Below are positions 6,739 to 13,761 of a DNA stretch of 15,610 bases, one piece after another (position 1 is the first letter of the stretch; each line of letters begins with the position of its first letter). The notes under the pieces are model-generated. The model ran no database searches. It worked only from the letters and a program-made list of their open reading frames with translations, and was not told the origin of the DNA. Source of the stretch: DASQEH01 sp038239485 (GTDB lineage Bacteria > Actinomycetota > Actinomycetes > Propionibacteriales > Nocardioidaceae). The stretch is from contig JBBSET010000068.1 in assembly GCA_038239485.1 (NCBI GenBank), positions 1 to 15,610 on the forward strand, in the 5' to 3' direction. The position numbers and the translations under genes are program-made.

Positions 6739-8373
6739 TCACCGCCGGCTGTGGCCGGTCCAGTCCTTCTCGCGGAGGACGAACTTCTGCACCTTGCCTG
6801 TGCCGATCCTCGGCAGCGCATCGAGGAACTGCACCGAGTCCGGCGTCTTAAAATGGGCGATGCGGGTGTCGACGTAGCTGAGCAGCTCCTCGACATCCAC
6901 CGTGCGGCCAGGACGCAGCACGACGAACGCCCGTGGGCGCTCGCCCCACTTCTCGTCCGGGATGCCGATGACCGCTGTCTCGAGCACCGCCGGATGGGAG
7001 TCGACCGCGTGCTCGATCTCGACGGTGGAGATGTTCTCGCCACCGGAGATGATGATGTCCTTCGCCCGGTCCTTGAGCTCGACGTAGCCGTCGGGATGCT
7101 GGACCCCGAGGTCCCCCGAGTGGAACCAGCCGCCACGAAACGCCTCCGCCGTTGCTTCCGGGTCGTCGAAGTACCCCTTCATGACGTTGTTGCCGCGCAT
7201 CACGATCTCGCCCATCGTGCGCCCGTCCGCTGGTACGTCGGCCATCGCTTCGTCAACCACCCTCAGTCTCTCCGCCTGTACCATGCCGACGCCCTGCCGG
7301 GCCTGGAGGTAGGCACGCTCCTCTTCCGGTAGGTCCGCCCAGGCCTGCTGCCACTCGTTGACGGAATACGGTCCGTACGTCTCGGTCAACCCGTACACGT
7401 GGACGATCCGCGCTCCGAGGTCGCTCATCTGCGCGATCAGCGTCGGGCTCGGCGGAGAGCCCGCCACCGTGACAACGAGCTCGTGGTCCAGCGGATGGGC
7501 CGCGGAGGCGTCGGCGATGGTAGCGAGCACCGTCGGTGCGCCGTCCAGATGGGTCACGCGTTCGGAGTCCAGGAGCCGCCAGACCACATCGGCACGGACG
7601 TCGCGCAGACAGGCGTGGGTTGCCCCGATCCCGGTCACCGCCCACGTCGTGCACCAGCCGTTGCAGTGGAACATCGGCAACGTCCACAGGTAGACCGACT
7701 CAGGCGTGAAGCGGGAGTGCAGGATCTCGCCCATGGCGTTCAGGTAGGCGCCGCGATGGGTGTACATCACCCCCTTCGGCTGTCCCGTCGTGCCTGACGT
7801 GTAGTTGATCGAGATCAGGGCGCCCTCATCTGTGACCGCCCAGGGCAACGCGTCGTCCGACCCGCGGGCGAGCAGGTCGGCATACGGAGTCAAGATCCGC
7901 TGAGCCGTCAGGTCCGCTTGCGGTGGGCACTCGGGGTCGTGGACGGCGACAACCTCGCGGACGCTCTCGAGGCTGTCGAGAACGGCGTCCAGCCGGCCGA
8001 GCAGGACTGAGTCGGCGACCAGTATCGTCGCGCCCGAGGCGTTGCACACATGTCGGACCTCCTGCGGGGACAGCCGAGTGTTGATCGCGACCAGGACGGC
8101 ACCGGCCAGCGGCACGGCGAAGTGGGCGACGAGCAGCTCCGGGATGTTCGGCGCGAGGTAGGCGACCCGGTCGCCCGGCCTCACCGACGACGCCTGCAGG
8201 GCCCGGGCCAGCCGGTTCGCCTCCGCGGCAAACTCGCGATACGTCAACCGCCGCTCGCCGTGGACGATCGCCGTCTTGTCGGGAAAGACCCTGGCTGAGC
8301 GTTCCAGGAATGCCAGCGGCGTGAGCTGAGTATGGGAGATCTCGGTCGTCGGCACCGCTATTGGCTGGCTCAC
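6739..8373 (-). CDS. Acyl-CoA synthetase / CoA ligase (AMP-binding)
   Basis: An adenylate-forming ligase that activates a carboxylic acid with ATP and joins it to CoA. The 544 residues are of usual length. The signatures are YTSGTTGQPKG (191-201, phosphate loop), VYGLTETYGP (about 330), GGWFHSGDLG with DGYVELKDRAKDIIISGGENIS (hinge region, about 412-443, as two adjoining segments), and GTGKVQKF with the catalytic Lys527. It resembles the medium/short-chain FadD-like ligases rather than long-chain membrane forms, and has no transmembrane segment. The natural acid is not readable. The GTG start has GGGTGA 6 nt upstream. It is divergent from the acyl-CoA dehydrogenase-fix operon across a 352-bp region with hypoxia-type boxes, so it probably loads the substrate for that pathway, as CaiC does for carnitine in E. 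coli. nagA follows after 24 nt. Confidence 0.94.
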   Translation of the reverse strand: MSQPIAVPTTEISHTQLTPLAFLERSARVFPDKTAIVHGERRLTYREFAAEANRLARALQASSVRPGDRVAYLAPNIPELLVAHFAVPLAGAVLVAINTRLSPQEVRHVCNASGATILVADSVLLGRLDAVLDSLESVREVVAVHDPECPPQADLTAQRILTPYADLLARGSDDALPWAVTDEGALISINYTSGTTGQPKGVMYTHRGAYLNAMGEILHSRFTPESVYLWTLPMFHCNGWCTTWAVTGIGATHACLRDVRADVVWRLLDSERVTHLDGAPTVLATIADASAAHPLDHELVVTVAGSPPSPTLIAQMSDLGARIVHVYGLTETYGPYSVNEWQQAWADLPEEERAYLQARQGVGMVQAERLRVVDEAMADVPADGRTMGEIVMRGNNVMKGYFDDPEATAEAFRGGWFHSGDLGVQHPDGYVELKDRAKDIIISGGENISTVEIEHAVDSHPAVLETAVIGIPDEKWGERPRAFVVLRPGRTVDVEELLSYVDTRIAHFKTPDSVQFLDALPRIGTGKVQKFVLREKDWTGHSRR

Positions 8374-8427
8374 GGCTTCACCCTACCCACGGCAGCTGTC
8401 AACCCACCGAACTGAGGTGCCGACTGG

Positions 8428-8463
8428 GGGACTTCGGCCTTCGGCACAGAGGACTTTCGGCCC
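8428..8463 (+). promoter_or_regulatory. Tandem DevR/DosR-like boxes
   Basis: Two related elements, GGGACTTCGGCCTT (8428-8441) and AGGACTTTCGGCCC (8450-8463), lie in the same orientation with centres exactly 22 bp apart, about two helical turns. By eye they match 9 and 11 of 14 positions of the DosR/DevR core GGGACTWWAGTCCC. Relative to the candidate -10 at 8486-8491 they would be centred near -41 and -63, where the hypoxia response regulator usually binds to activate. The site is inferred. They lie between divergent genes and could serve both. Confidence 0.5.
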
Positions 8464-8485
8464 TAGCCCGGTCACGCACAGCGAT

Positions 8486-8491
8486 TAGATT
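8486..8491 (+). promoter_or_regulatory. candidate -10 for the acyl-CoA dehydrogenase-fix operon
   Basis: TAGATT lies in an AT-richer stretch (ATTAGATTTCAT) of the 8374-8725 divergent intergenic region. The -35 position is CTAGCC, unlike TTGACA, as expected for an activator-dependent promoter. It would leave a 5' leader of about 230 nt. The rest of the region holds the boxes at 8428-8463, a small hairpin at 8515-8528 and a possible short ORF from 8586. The promoter of the divergent ligase gene was not identified. Confidence 0.35.
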
Positions 8492-8514
8492 TCATGTCAC
8501 CGGACATTGCGTTT

Positions 8515-8528
8515 CCGCCAGACGGCGG
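8515..8528 (+). other. Small GC hairpin in the leader
   Basis: CCGCC-AGAC-GGCGG forms a 5-bp stem with a tetraloop, followed by GTTTG, inside the presumed 5' leader of the dehydrogenase operon. It could be a weak attenuator or simply chance in GC-rich DNA. No riboswitch consensus was recognised. Confidence 0.2.
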
Positions 8529-8585
8529 GTTTGCCTCTCGCCTCGCCCGTCCAGGCATCATCACGCGAAGTCGAAGCGAGGAAAT

Positions 8586-8741
8586 GTGTCGTCGCTGACC
8601 ATCATCGCACCGACAAGCTCCGAAGGGCTCGACCTCGAGCGCGATGTGCTCGCCCACATGGGCGTCCACCGTGATGACCACACCGTCATGGCGTCAAACC
8701 CGAACCCTGACTCGAGGAGCATGAGATGGAATTCGACCTGA
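8586..8741 (+). CDS. Possible short ORF overlapping the acyl-CoA dehydrogenase start (51 aa)
   Basis: A GTG codon preceded by GCGAGGA opens a 51-codon frame that runs into the first 16 bases of the dehydrogenase gene in another frame. Such an overlap would allow translational coupling. The peptide is acidic in the middle (SEGLDLERDVLAHMGV), a stretch faintly like the N-terminus of D-2-hydroxyacid dehydrogenases, so it could also be a remnant. The spacing between AGGA and GTG is tight (3 nt), which argues against it. Third-position bias is weaker than in neighbouring genes. Confidence 0.22.
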   Translation: MSSLTIIAPTSSEGLDLERDVLAHMGVHRDDHTVMASNPNPDSRSMRWNST

Positions 8742-9865
8742 GCGACGAGCAGGACCTGACTCGCACGATGGTGCAGGAGTTCGTCGCGTCCGAGGTGGCC
8801 CCCATCGCCGCCGCCATCGACCGCGACCACCGCTTCCCCGACGAGCTGCTCCCGATGCTGGCCAAGATGAGCCTGATGGGCATGCCCTACCCGGAGGAGT
8901 GGGATGGGGCCGGGGCCGACTACGTCAGCTATGTCATCGCGCTCGAAGAGCTGGCCAGGTCGTGCGCCACCACCTCGCTCATCGTGTCCACCCACACGTC
9001 GCTCGCCACGTGGCCGATTTTCGAGTTCGGCACCGAGGCGCAGAAGGAGCGGTATCTGCGCGATCTCGCCTCAGGCCGCAAGCTCGGGGCCTTCGCCCTG
9101 ACCGAGCCGGCTGCGGGCACAGACGCGGCCGCGGGCACGATGACGGCCGCCCTCGACGGCGACGAGTACATCCTCAACGGCTCCAAGATCTTCATCACCA
9201 ACGGCGGGTACGCGGAGGTGTTCATCGTGATGGCCAAGACGGACACGTCTGCGGGGACGAAGGGCATCAGCGCCTTCATCGTCGAGAAGGACACCCCCGG
9301 CTTCACGGTGGGGGAGGGCGAGCACAAGCTCGGCATCCGCGGTTCGAGCACACCGCCGCTCTACTTCACCGACTGTCGCATCCCCGCCGGCGCGCTGCTC
9401 GGCGCGGAGGGCAAAGGCTTCAAGATCGCGATGCAGACCCTGGACGGCGGCCGGATCGGCATCGCCGCCCAGGCGCTCGGCATCGCGCAGGGAGCGTTGG
9501 ACGCCGCCACGGCCTACGCCAAGCAGCGGGTACAGTTCGGCAAGCCGATCGCCGCGCTGCAGGCCATCCAGTGGATGGTCGCCGACATGGCCACCGAGAT
9601 CGACGCGGCCCGGCTGCTGGTCTACCGGGCCGCCTGGCTGAAGGGCGAGGGCCGCCCCTACGGCACGGAAGCGGCGACGGCCAAGCTGTTCGCCGCCGAG
9701 GCCGCGACCAGGGTCACCGGCAAAGCGATCCAGATCCACGGCGGCTACGGCTACACCGAAGGCTATCCGGTCGAGCGCGCCTACCGAGACGCCAAGGTCA
9801 CCGAGATCTACGAAGGCACGTCCGAGGTCATGCGCATGGTGATCGCTAGAAATGCGTTGCGATGA
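8726..9865 (+). CDS. Acyl-CoA dehydrogenase (short-chain/butyryl type)
   Basis: An FAD enzyme that interconverts acyl-CoA and trans-2-enoyl-CoA, exchanging electrons with ETF. Its 379 residues match the soluble short-chain acyl-CoA dehydrogenase length. It has the N-terminal helical domain (MEFDLSDEQDLTR), the FAD/substrate signature GAFALTEPAAGTDAAA (about 127-142), SKIFITNGGYA, RGSSTPPLYFTDCRIP, and the C-terminal QIHGGYGYTEGYPVER. IYEGTSEVMRM carries the catalytic base E363, equivalent to Glu376 of MCAD. The ATG at 8726 follows GAGGAG by 6 nt and gives the canonical N-terminus; an ATG 5 nt earlier is out of frame. It heads an operon with a MaoC hydratase and fixABCX, so its electrons should pass through the FixAB flavoprotein. 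By analogy with CaiA it could run as an enoyl-CoA reductase at low oxygen. Confidence 0.96.
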   Translation: MEFDLSDEQDLTRTMVQEFVASEVAPIAAAIDRDHRFPDELLPMLAKMSLMGMPYPEEWDGAGADYVSYVIALEELARSCATTSLIVSTHTSLATWPIFEFGTEAQKERYLRDLASGRKLGAFALTEPAAGTDAAAGTMTAALDGDEYILNGSKIFITNGGYAEVFIVMAKTDTSAGTKGISAFIVEKDTPGFTVGEGEHKLGIRGSSTPPLYFTDCRIPAGALLGAEGKGFKIAMQTLDGGRIGIAAQALGIAQGALDAATAYAKQRVQFGKPIAALQAIQWMVADMATEIDAARLLVYRAAWLKGEGRPYGTEAATAKLFAAEAATRVTGKAIQIHGGYGYTEGYPVERAYRDAKVTEIYEGTSEVMRMVIARNALR

Positions 9866-9916
9866 CCACACAAGTACCTCCCTATGAGACGACATCTCCA
9901 CGCGAAAGGAATGGTT

Positions 9917-10339
9917 ATGGTTACTGAGCTGGTCTATTCCGAGATCAAGGTCGGGGACGAGGCCTCCTTCTCCAAGACGATCACCGAGGCCGATATCGTC
10001 AACTACGCCGGTATCACTGGCGATTTCAACCCCATTCATATCGACGCGGAATATGCCAGCAAGTCGATGTTCAAGGAGCGCGTGGCGCACGGCATGCTCG
10101 TATCGGGGCTGATCTCGACCGTGCTGGGGACCAACATGCCGGGACCGAACTCGATCTACCTCGGCCAGAACCTGTCATTCACCGCTCCGGTCAGGATCGG
10201 CGACACCGTCACCGCCCTGGTCACGGTGACCGAGAAGCGCGACGACAAGCGCATCATCAAGCTCAGCACGACCGTGTCGAACCAGCGGGGCGAGGTCGTC
10301 GTCGACGGTTCCGCGGTCGTCAAGAAGGTCGGCCTCTGA
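9917..10339 (+). CDS. MaoC-like (R)-enoyl-CoA hydratase
   Basis: A hotdog-fold hydratase that adds water to trans-2-enoyl-CoA to give (R)-3-hydroxyacyl-CoA, or acts in reverse as a dehydratase. The 140 residues match single-domain PhaJ/MaoC proteins. The hydratase-2 signature YAGITGDFNPIHIDAEYAS (30-48) keeps the catalytic Asp36 and His41, and is followed by AHGMLVSGL. I prefer the ATG at 9917 because AAAGGA ends 6 nt before it. ATGs at 9884 and 9911 in the same frame would add 11 or 2 residues without a good ribosome binding site. Its stop overlaps the fixA start by one base (TGATG), so the two are translationally coupled. It is placed 51 nt after the acyl-CoA dehydrogenase, whose product it would use or supply. 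Confidence 0.93.
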   Translation: MVTELVYSEIKVGDEASFSKTITEADIVNYAGITGDFNPIHIDAEYASKSMFKERVAHGMLVSGLISTVLGTNMPGPNSIYLGQNLSFTAPVRIGDTVTALVTVTEKRDDKRIIKLSTTVSNQRGEVVVDGSAVVKKVGL

Positions 10340-11115
10340 TGCGGGTCGCGGTCGCGTACAAGTGGACGTCGGACCCGCAGGAGGCCTCGGTCGGAACTGA
10401 GGGCAGCATCGACTGGAGCCGTGCCAAGGCCGGCCTCAGCCAGTACGACCCGGTCGCCATCGAGCTGGCGCGCCGGCTCGCCGACGAGACCGGTGGAGAG
10501 GTTGTCGGCGTGACGGCCGGGGCCGCGGCCGCCGGCTCGCCGATCGCGTGCAAGACCGCCCTGTCCCGTGGCGTGGACCGCCTGGTGGTCGTCACCGACG
10601 ACAGCCTGGGGGGTGCCGGCACCACCGCTGTGGCCGAGGTGCTCGCCGCAGCGGTACGCCACATCGGCGATGTCGACCTGGTCGTCACTGGCGACTCCTC
10701 GATGGACATCGGCGCCAAGATGGTGCCGACGGTCCTCGCTGGCCTTCTCGGTTGGCCGGCGGTCGCCGATGTGACGGCGGTGACGAGTGGCGGTGGCGGG
10801 GTCCACGTCGAGCGGGAGGCACCGGGCGGTGTCGAGGTCCTCGAGATCACCGGCTCCGCGGTCGTCGCCGCCACCGCAGACGCCGCGGTGCCACGGGTCC
10901 CCGGCATGCGGGACTTGCTGGCCGCCGGGAAGAAGCCGGTCGAGCACCTTCAGCTGAGCGACCTGGGGCTGCCCGACGCGAGCTCACAGGTGACGGTAAG
11001 AGCCAGCTCACGGCCGGATACGAAAGTCCGCAAGGGCCAGATGATCGACGCCGCCGACCCCGAGGCTGCCGCCGGTGAGCTGGTCAGCGCCTTGCGCCTG
11101 TCCGGAGCACTGTGA
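10339..11115 (+). CDS. fixA: FixA / electron transfer flavoprotein beta subunit
   Basis: Small subunit of the FixAB flavoprotein (EtfB family), which carries the NADH-reacting bifurcating flavin in FixABCX complexes. At 258 residues it is of usual length. Features are the N-terminal beta strand RVAVAYKW, YDPVAIELARRLADETGGEVVGVTAG (two adjoining segments, about 35-60), the repetitive ACKTALSRGVDRLVVVTDD stretch, and MDIGAKMVPTVLAGLLGWP, the EtfB motif equivalent to the GQVGPMLAELLG type. The ATG overlaps the MaoC stop by one base. Calling it FixA rather than housekeeping EtfB rests on the linked fixB, fixC and fixX, since the sequence alone does not separate them here. Confidence 0.92.
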   Translation: MRVAVAYKWTSDPQEASVGTEGSIDWSRAKAGLSQYDPVAIELARRLADETGGEVVGVTAGAAAAGSPIACKTALSRGVDRLVVVTDDSLGGAGTTAVAEVLAAAVRHIGDVDLVVTGDSSMDIGAKMVPTVLAGLLGWPAVADVTAVTSGGGGVHVEREAPGGVEVLEITGSAVVAATADAAVPRVPGMRDLLAAGKKPVEHLQLSDLGLPDASSQVTVRASSRPDTKVRKGQMIDAADPEAAAGELVSALRLSGAL

Positions 11116-11173
11116 CCGTCGCGATTGCCACCAGCAACCCCGTCACCGAGCACGACGAGAAGAGGACTTCACG

Positions 11174-12082
11174 ATGAGCACAGACACCTGGATCGTCGTC
11201 GGGGGGCAACCGGGCATCGCCAACCTGGTCGAGGCGGCCCGATCCCTCGACGCGAGCGTCACCGCCGCTGTGGTGGGACCGCGTTCGCTGGCAGACTCCG
11301 TTGCCGCGAGCGGCGTCGACCGAGTCGTCTGGTTCGGTGAGGACCGCGAAGCACCGGTGGAGGCCTACGCCACGTCGGTCGCTGCGGAGGTGGCGGCCGC
11401 CGAGCCGCGGGTCCTGCTCGGCGGCCGTCACCCGGCCGAACGAGTCCTGCTCGGAGCCGTGGCCGCGTCGCTGCGCGCAGTCGTGCTGACCGGCGCCCAG
11501 TCGGTCTCCATCGAGGGAGCCGACGTGGTCGTCGTGCAGGCGGTCTTCGGAGGCATCGCCGAGCAGACGGTGGCGGTGACCGGTCCGCTGGCGCTGGTCC
11601 TCGACGGTGGGGCTGTCCCGCCGCTCTGCGACCCAGTTCCCGTCGAGGAGGTCGACGCAGCGCCTATGGCGATGACGGTGATCGAGAACAGGCCGTCGGA
11701 GTTCGAGGTGATCGACCTCGCCGCCGCACCCCGCGTCGTCTGCGTCGGCCGCGGTCTCAAGGCCGAGAAGGACCTGACCCTGATCGAGTCCCTGGCGGGA
11801 GCCGCCAAGGCCGAGGTCGCCTGCTCGCGGCCGCTGGCGGAAGGGCTCAGCTGGCTGGGCAAGGACCGATATGTCGGCAGCTCCGGCCAGCACATCGCCC
11901 CTGAGCTCTACATCGCCGTCGGGATCTCCGGACAGCTGCAACACATGGCCGGCGTCCGCGACGCCGTCACCATCGTGGCCATCAACTCAGACCCGGAGGC
12001 GCCGATCTTCGCCGAGGCCGACTACGGCCTGGTCGGAGACCTGTACACGCTCGTGCCCGCCATCACCGACGCACTGTCATGA
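11174..12082 (+). CDS. fixB: FixB / electron transfer flavoprotein alpha subunit
   Basis: Large subunit of the FixAB flavoprotein, holding the shuttling FAD. The 302-residue product has an N-terminal EtfA domain and a C-terminal FAD-binding domain: VCVGRGLKAEKDL, ACSRPLAEGLSWL, VGSSGQHIAPELYIAVGISG, then QLQHMAGV and INSDPEAPIFAEADYGLVGD. The last two segments form the ETF alpha signature. I chose ATG 11174 because GAGGA lies 8 nt upstream and MSTDTWIVVGG begins like the family. The in-frame ATG at 11075 would overlap fixA by 41 bases and add an unrelated 33-residue leader. The 58-nt gap after fixA holds nothing recognisable. The protein is slightly shorter than usual EtfA but complete. Confidence 0.93.
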   Translation: MSTDTWIVVGGQPGIANLVEAARSLDASVTAAVVGPRSLADSVAASGVDRVVWFGEDREAPVEAYATSVAAEVAAAEPRVLLGGRHPAERVLLGAVAASLRAVVLTGAQSVSIEGADVVVVQAVFGGIAEQTVAVTGPLALVLDGGAVPPLCDPVPVEEVDAAPMAMTVIENRPSEFEVIDLAAAPRVVCVGRGLKAEKDLTLIESLAGAAKAEVACSRPLAEGLSWLGKDRYVGSSGQHIAPELYIAVGISGQLQHMAGVRDAVTIVAINSDPEAPIFAEADYGLVGDLYTLVPAITDALS

Positions 12083-12084
12083 GC

Positions 12085-12156
12085 CGCCGCTCCCGCCTGA
12101 CGCTCGGCTCCCATCGAATGCTCTGCTCCTATCAAGGGCTCTGCTGCCATCAAAGG
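12085..12156 (+). repeat. 18-bp tandem repeat between fixB and fixC
   Basis: Three contiguous 18-bp units (12103-12120, 12121-12138, 12139-12156) share the pattern CTC-G/T-GCT-C/G-C-C/T-ATC-A/G-A-x-x-G. The first two match at 13 of 18 positions and the last two at 15 of 18. A more degenerate unit (11 of 18 to the first) precedes them at 12085-12102. The block fills nearly the whole gap between the fixB stop and the fixC ATG. The last unit ends in AAAGG, part of the fixC ribosome binding site AAAGGA (12152-12157), and the middle unit ends in AAGGG. Confidence 0.85.
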
Positions 12157-12163
12157 ACGTCTC

Positions 12164-13477
12164 ATGCCGACAGAGACTGAGCCCGACTTCGACGTCATCG
12201 TCGTCGGTGCCGGCATCGCGGGCTGCGTCGCTGCCTACCAGCTCGCCCGGCACGGCAGCTCCGTCCTGCTGGTCGAGCGCGGGGAGGCGCCGGGCACGAA
12301 GAACCTGTCCGGCGGCGTCTTCTACTGCCGCGGCATCGAGAGGGTCTTCCCGGACTTCCTCGCCGAGGCACCGGTGGAGCGTCACATCACCCGCAACTAC
12401 GTCAGCTTCCTCAACGAGGGCAGCTCGGTCGGCATCGACTACCGCGACGATCGCCTCGCAGATCCGGTCAATGCGGTCACCGTGCTCCGCGCCAAGCTCG
12501 ACCCGTGGCTGGTCGAACGGTGCGAAGAGGTCGGCGTGATGGTCATGCTGGGCGTGCGTGTCGACCGCGTGCTGACCGAGGACACGGCCCCTGGTAAGCG
12601 TGTCGTCGGCGTCAAGGCCGGAGACGACGAGCTCCGAGCGCGCGTGGTCATCGCTGCTGACGGCGTGAACTCGTTCATCGCCCAGGAGGTCGGGCTGCGC
12701 CAGAAGGCTCCCCTCAACCATCTCGCGGTGGGTGTCAAGTCCGTCGTGTCCCTGCCGCGGAAAACGATCGAGGACCGCTTCAACCTCACCGGGGACGAAG
12801 GTGCGGCGCTGGCCGTCGTCGGCGACTGCACCCAGGGCGTCGCCGGTGGCGGGTTCGTCTACACCAACACCGAGTCGGTCTCCATCGGCGTCGTCCTGCG
12901 GCTGGACGACCTGACAGCGCAGAAGCGAGTGGCCACCGACGTCTTCGACCACTTCCTGGCCCACCCTTACATCGCGCCCTACCTCGACGGCGGTGAGGTG
13001 CTCGAGTACGGCTGCCACCTCGTCGCCGAAGGAGGCCTGGACATGGTCGGCGACGTGATGATGGACGGCATGGTCGTGGTCGGCGAGGCTGCCGGCCTGA
13101 CCCTCAACACCGGGCTGACCGTGCGCGGCATGGACCTTGCCGTCGCCTCGGCGGTCGCCGCCGCTGATGTGATCATCGTGGCGCTGAAGGAGGACGACAC
13201 GTCCGCGCAAGGTCTGGCCGGATACCGGCAGCAGCTATTGGCGTCGTACGCCGGCAAGGACATGCAGACCTACGCAAAGGCGCCATCGTTCCTCGAGCGT
13301 CAGCGCCTCTACCGCGAGTACGGCGAGCTCTTCGCCGACGTCCTGCACGACACGTTCGACCTGGACACCCAGCCCCGGCGGCACCTGCTTTCGGTGGCTC
13401 GTACGGCGCTGAAGCGGTCGCCGCTCACGATCAGACAGCTGATCAGCGACGGCCTGGCGGGGGCGCGAGCGCTGTGA
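12164..13477 (+). CDS. fixC: FixC flavoprotein (ETF-quinone oxidoreductase type)
   Basis: FAD-containing dehydrogenase subunit that, with FixX, receives electrons from FixAB and passes them to membrane quinone. The 437 residues match the FixC family (428 in E. coli). The N-terminus has the Rossmann FAD motif VIVVGAGIAGCVAAYQLA (11-28) with GxGxxG at 15-20, then VLLVERGEAPGTKNLSGGVFY (two adjoining pieces, about 35-55), VVIAADGVNSF (second FAD contact), and a late GMVVVGEAAGLTLNTG and VRGMDLAVASA. No transmembrane helix is evident, so it is a peripheral membrane protein. The ATG is preceded by AAAGGA 6 nt upstream, inside the tandem repeat. Its stop overlaps the fixX GTG by 4 bases (GTGA). Confidence 0.96.
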   Translation: MPTETEPDFDVIVVGAGIAGCVAAYQLARHGSSVLLVERGEAPGTKNLSGGVFYCRGIERVFPDFLAEAPVERHITRNYVSFLNEGSSVGIDYRDDRLADPVNAVTVLRAKLDPWLVERCEEVGVMVMLGVRVDRVLTEDTAPGKRVVGVKAGDDELRARVVIAADGVNSFIAQEVGLRQKAPLNHLAVGVKSVVSLPRKTIEDRFNLTGDEGAALAVVGDCTQGVAGGGFVYTNTESVSIGVVLRLDDLTAQKRVATDVFDHFLAHPYIAPYLDGGEVLEYGCHLVAEGGLDMVGDVMMDGMVVVGEAAGLTLNTGLTVRGMDLAVASAVAAADVIIVALKEDDTSAQGLAGYRQQLLASYAGKDMQTYAKAPSFLERQRLYREYGELFADVLHDTFDLDTQPRRHLLSVARTALKRSPLTIRQLISDGLAGARAL

Positions 13478-13761
13478 AGCGGCTCTCGGTCCCCGACCGC
13501 CTCGCCAAGGACCGCTTCAACCTCGACGAGGAGCAGTCCCATATCGAGGTCAACCAGGATCTCGCGAAGTCCAGCGGGACTGGCAAGGCGATCGTCGCGT
13601 GCTGCCCCGCCCACGTCTACGCCGAGGAGGCCGACGGGACGATCTCCGTCGACTACGCCGGCTGCCTCGAGTGCGGCACCTGCCTGGCGGTCGCCGCCCC
13701 CGGCGCTCTGACCTGGCACTACCCCCGAGGGGGCTTCGGTGTCCAGTTCCGCGAGGGATAG
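13474..13761 (+). CDS. fixX: FixX ferredoxin-like protein
   Basis: A 95-residue ferredoxin-like partner of FixC, carrying one [4Fe-4S] cluster between FixC flavin and quinone. The family pattern is clear: NLDEEQSHIEV near residue 16, ACCPAHVY (C43, C44), DYAGCLECGTC (C64, C67, C70), and YPRGGFGVQFREG at the end, closely like E. coli FixX. C44, C64, C67 and C70 are the expected ligands; C43 is extra. The GTG start overlaps the fixC stop by 4 bases, so the two are translated together. It completes the fixABCX set, which is what separates this locus from an ordinary ETF operon. Confidence 0.96.
   Translation: MKRLSVPDRLAKDRFNLDEEQSHIEVNQDLAKSSGTGKAIVACCPAHVYAEEADGTISVDYAGCLECGTCLAVAAPGALTWHYPRGGFGVQFREG

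Noticed and set aside
5932..7332. 466-codon plus-strand frame spanning nagA and the CoA ligase
   Set aside because: It crosses two clear minus-strand genes and has low-complexity composition, a GC-rich shadow frame.
8361..8585. Start of a 126-codon plus-strand frame through the divergent promoter region
   Set aside because: It covers the promoter boxes, begins inside the opposite-strand ligase gene and has no ribosome binding site. Only its last part from 8586 is kept, as a weak candidate.
9929..9946. TGGTCTA sequence resembling half of a DasR (dre) site
   Set aside because: It is inside the MaoC coding sequence and lacks the TAGACCA partner half. No dre palindrome was found near nagA or nagB.
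11075..11173. Upstream ATG extension of fixB
   Set aside because: It would overlap fixA, adds a leader unlike the family, and has a worse ribosome binding site than the ATG at 11174.
12077..13210. 377-codon minus-strand frame over fixC
   Set aside because: Shadow of fixC, whose FAD motifs and family ending are unambiguous.
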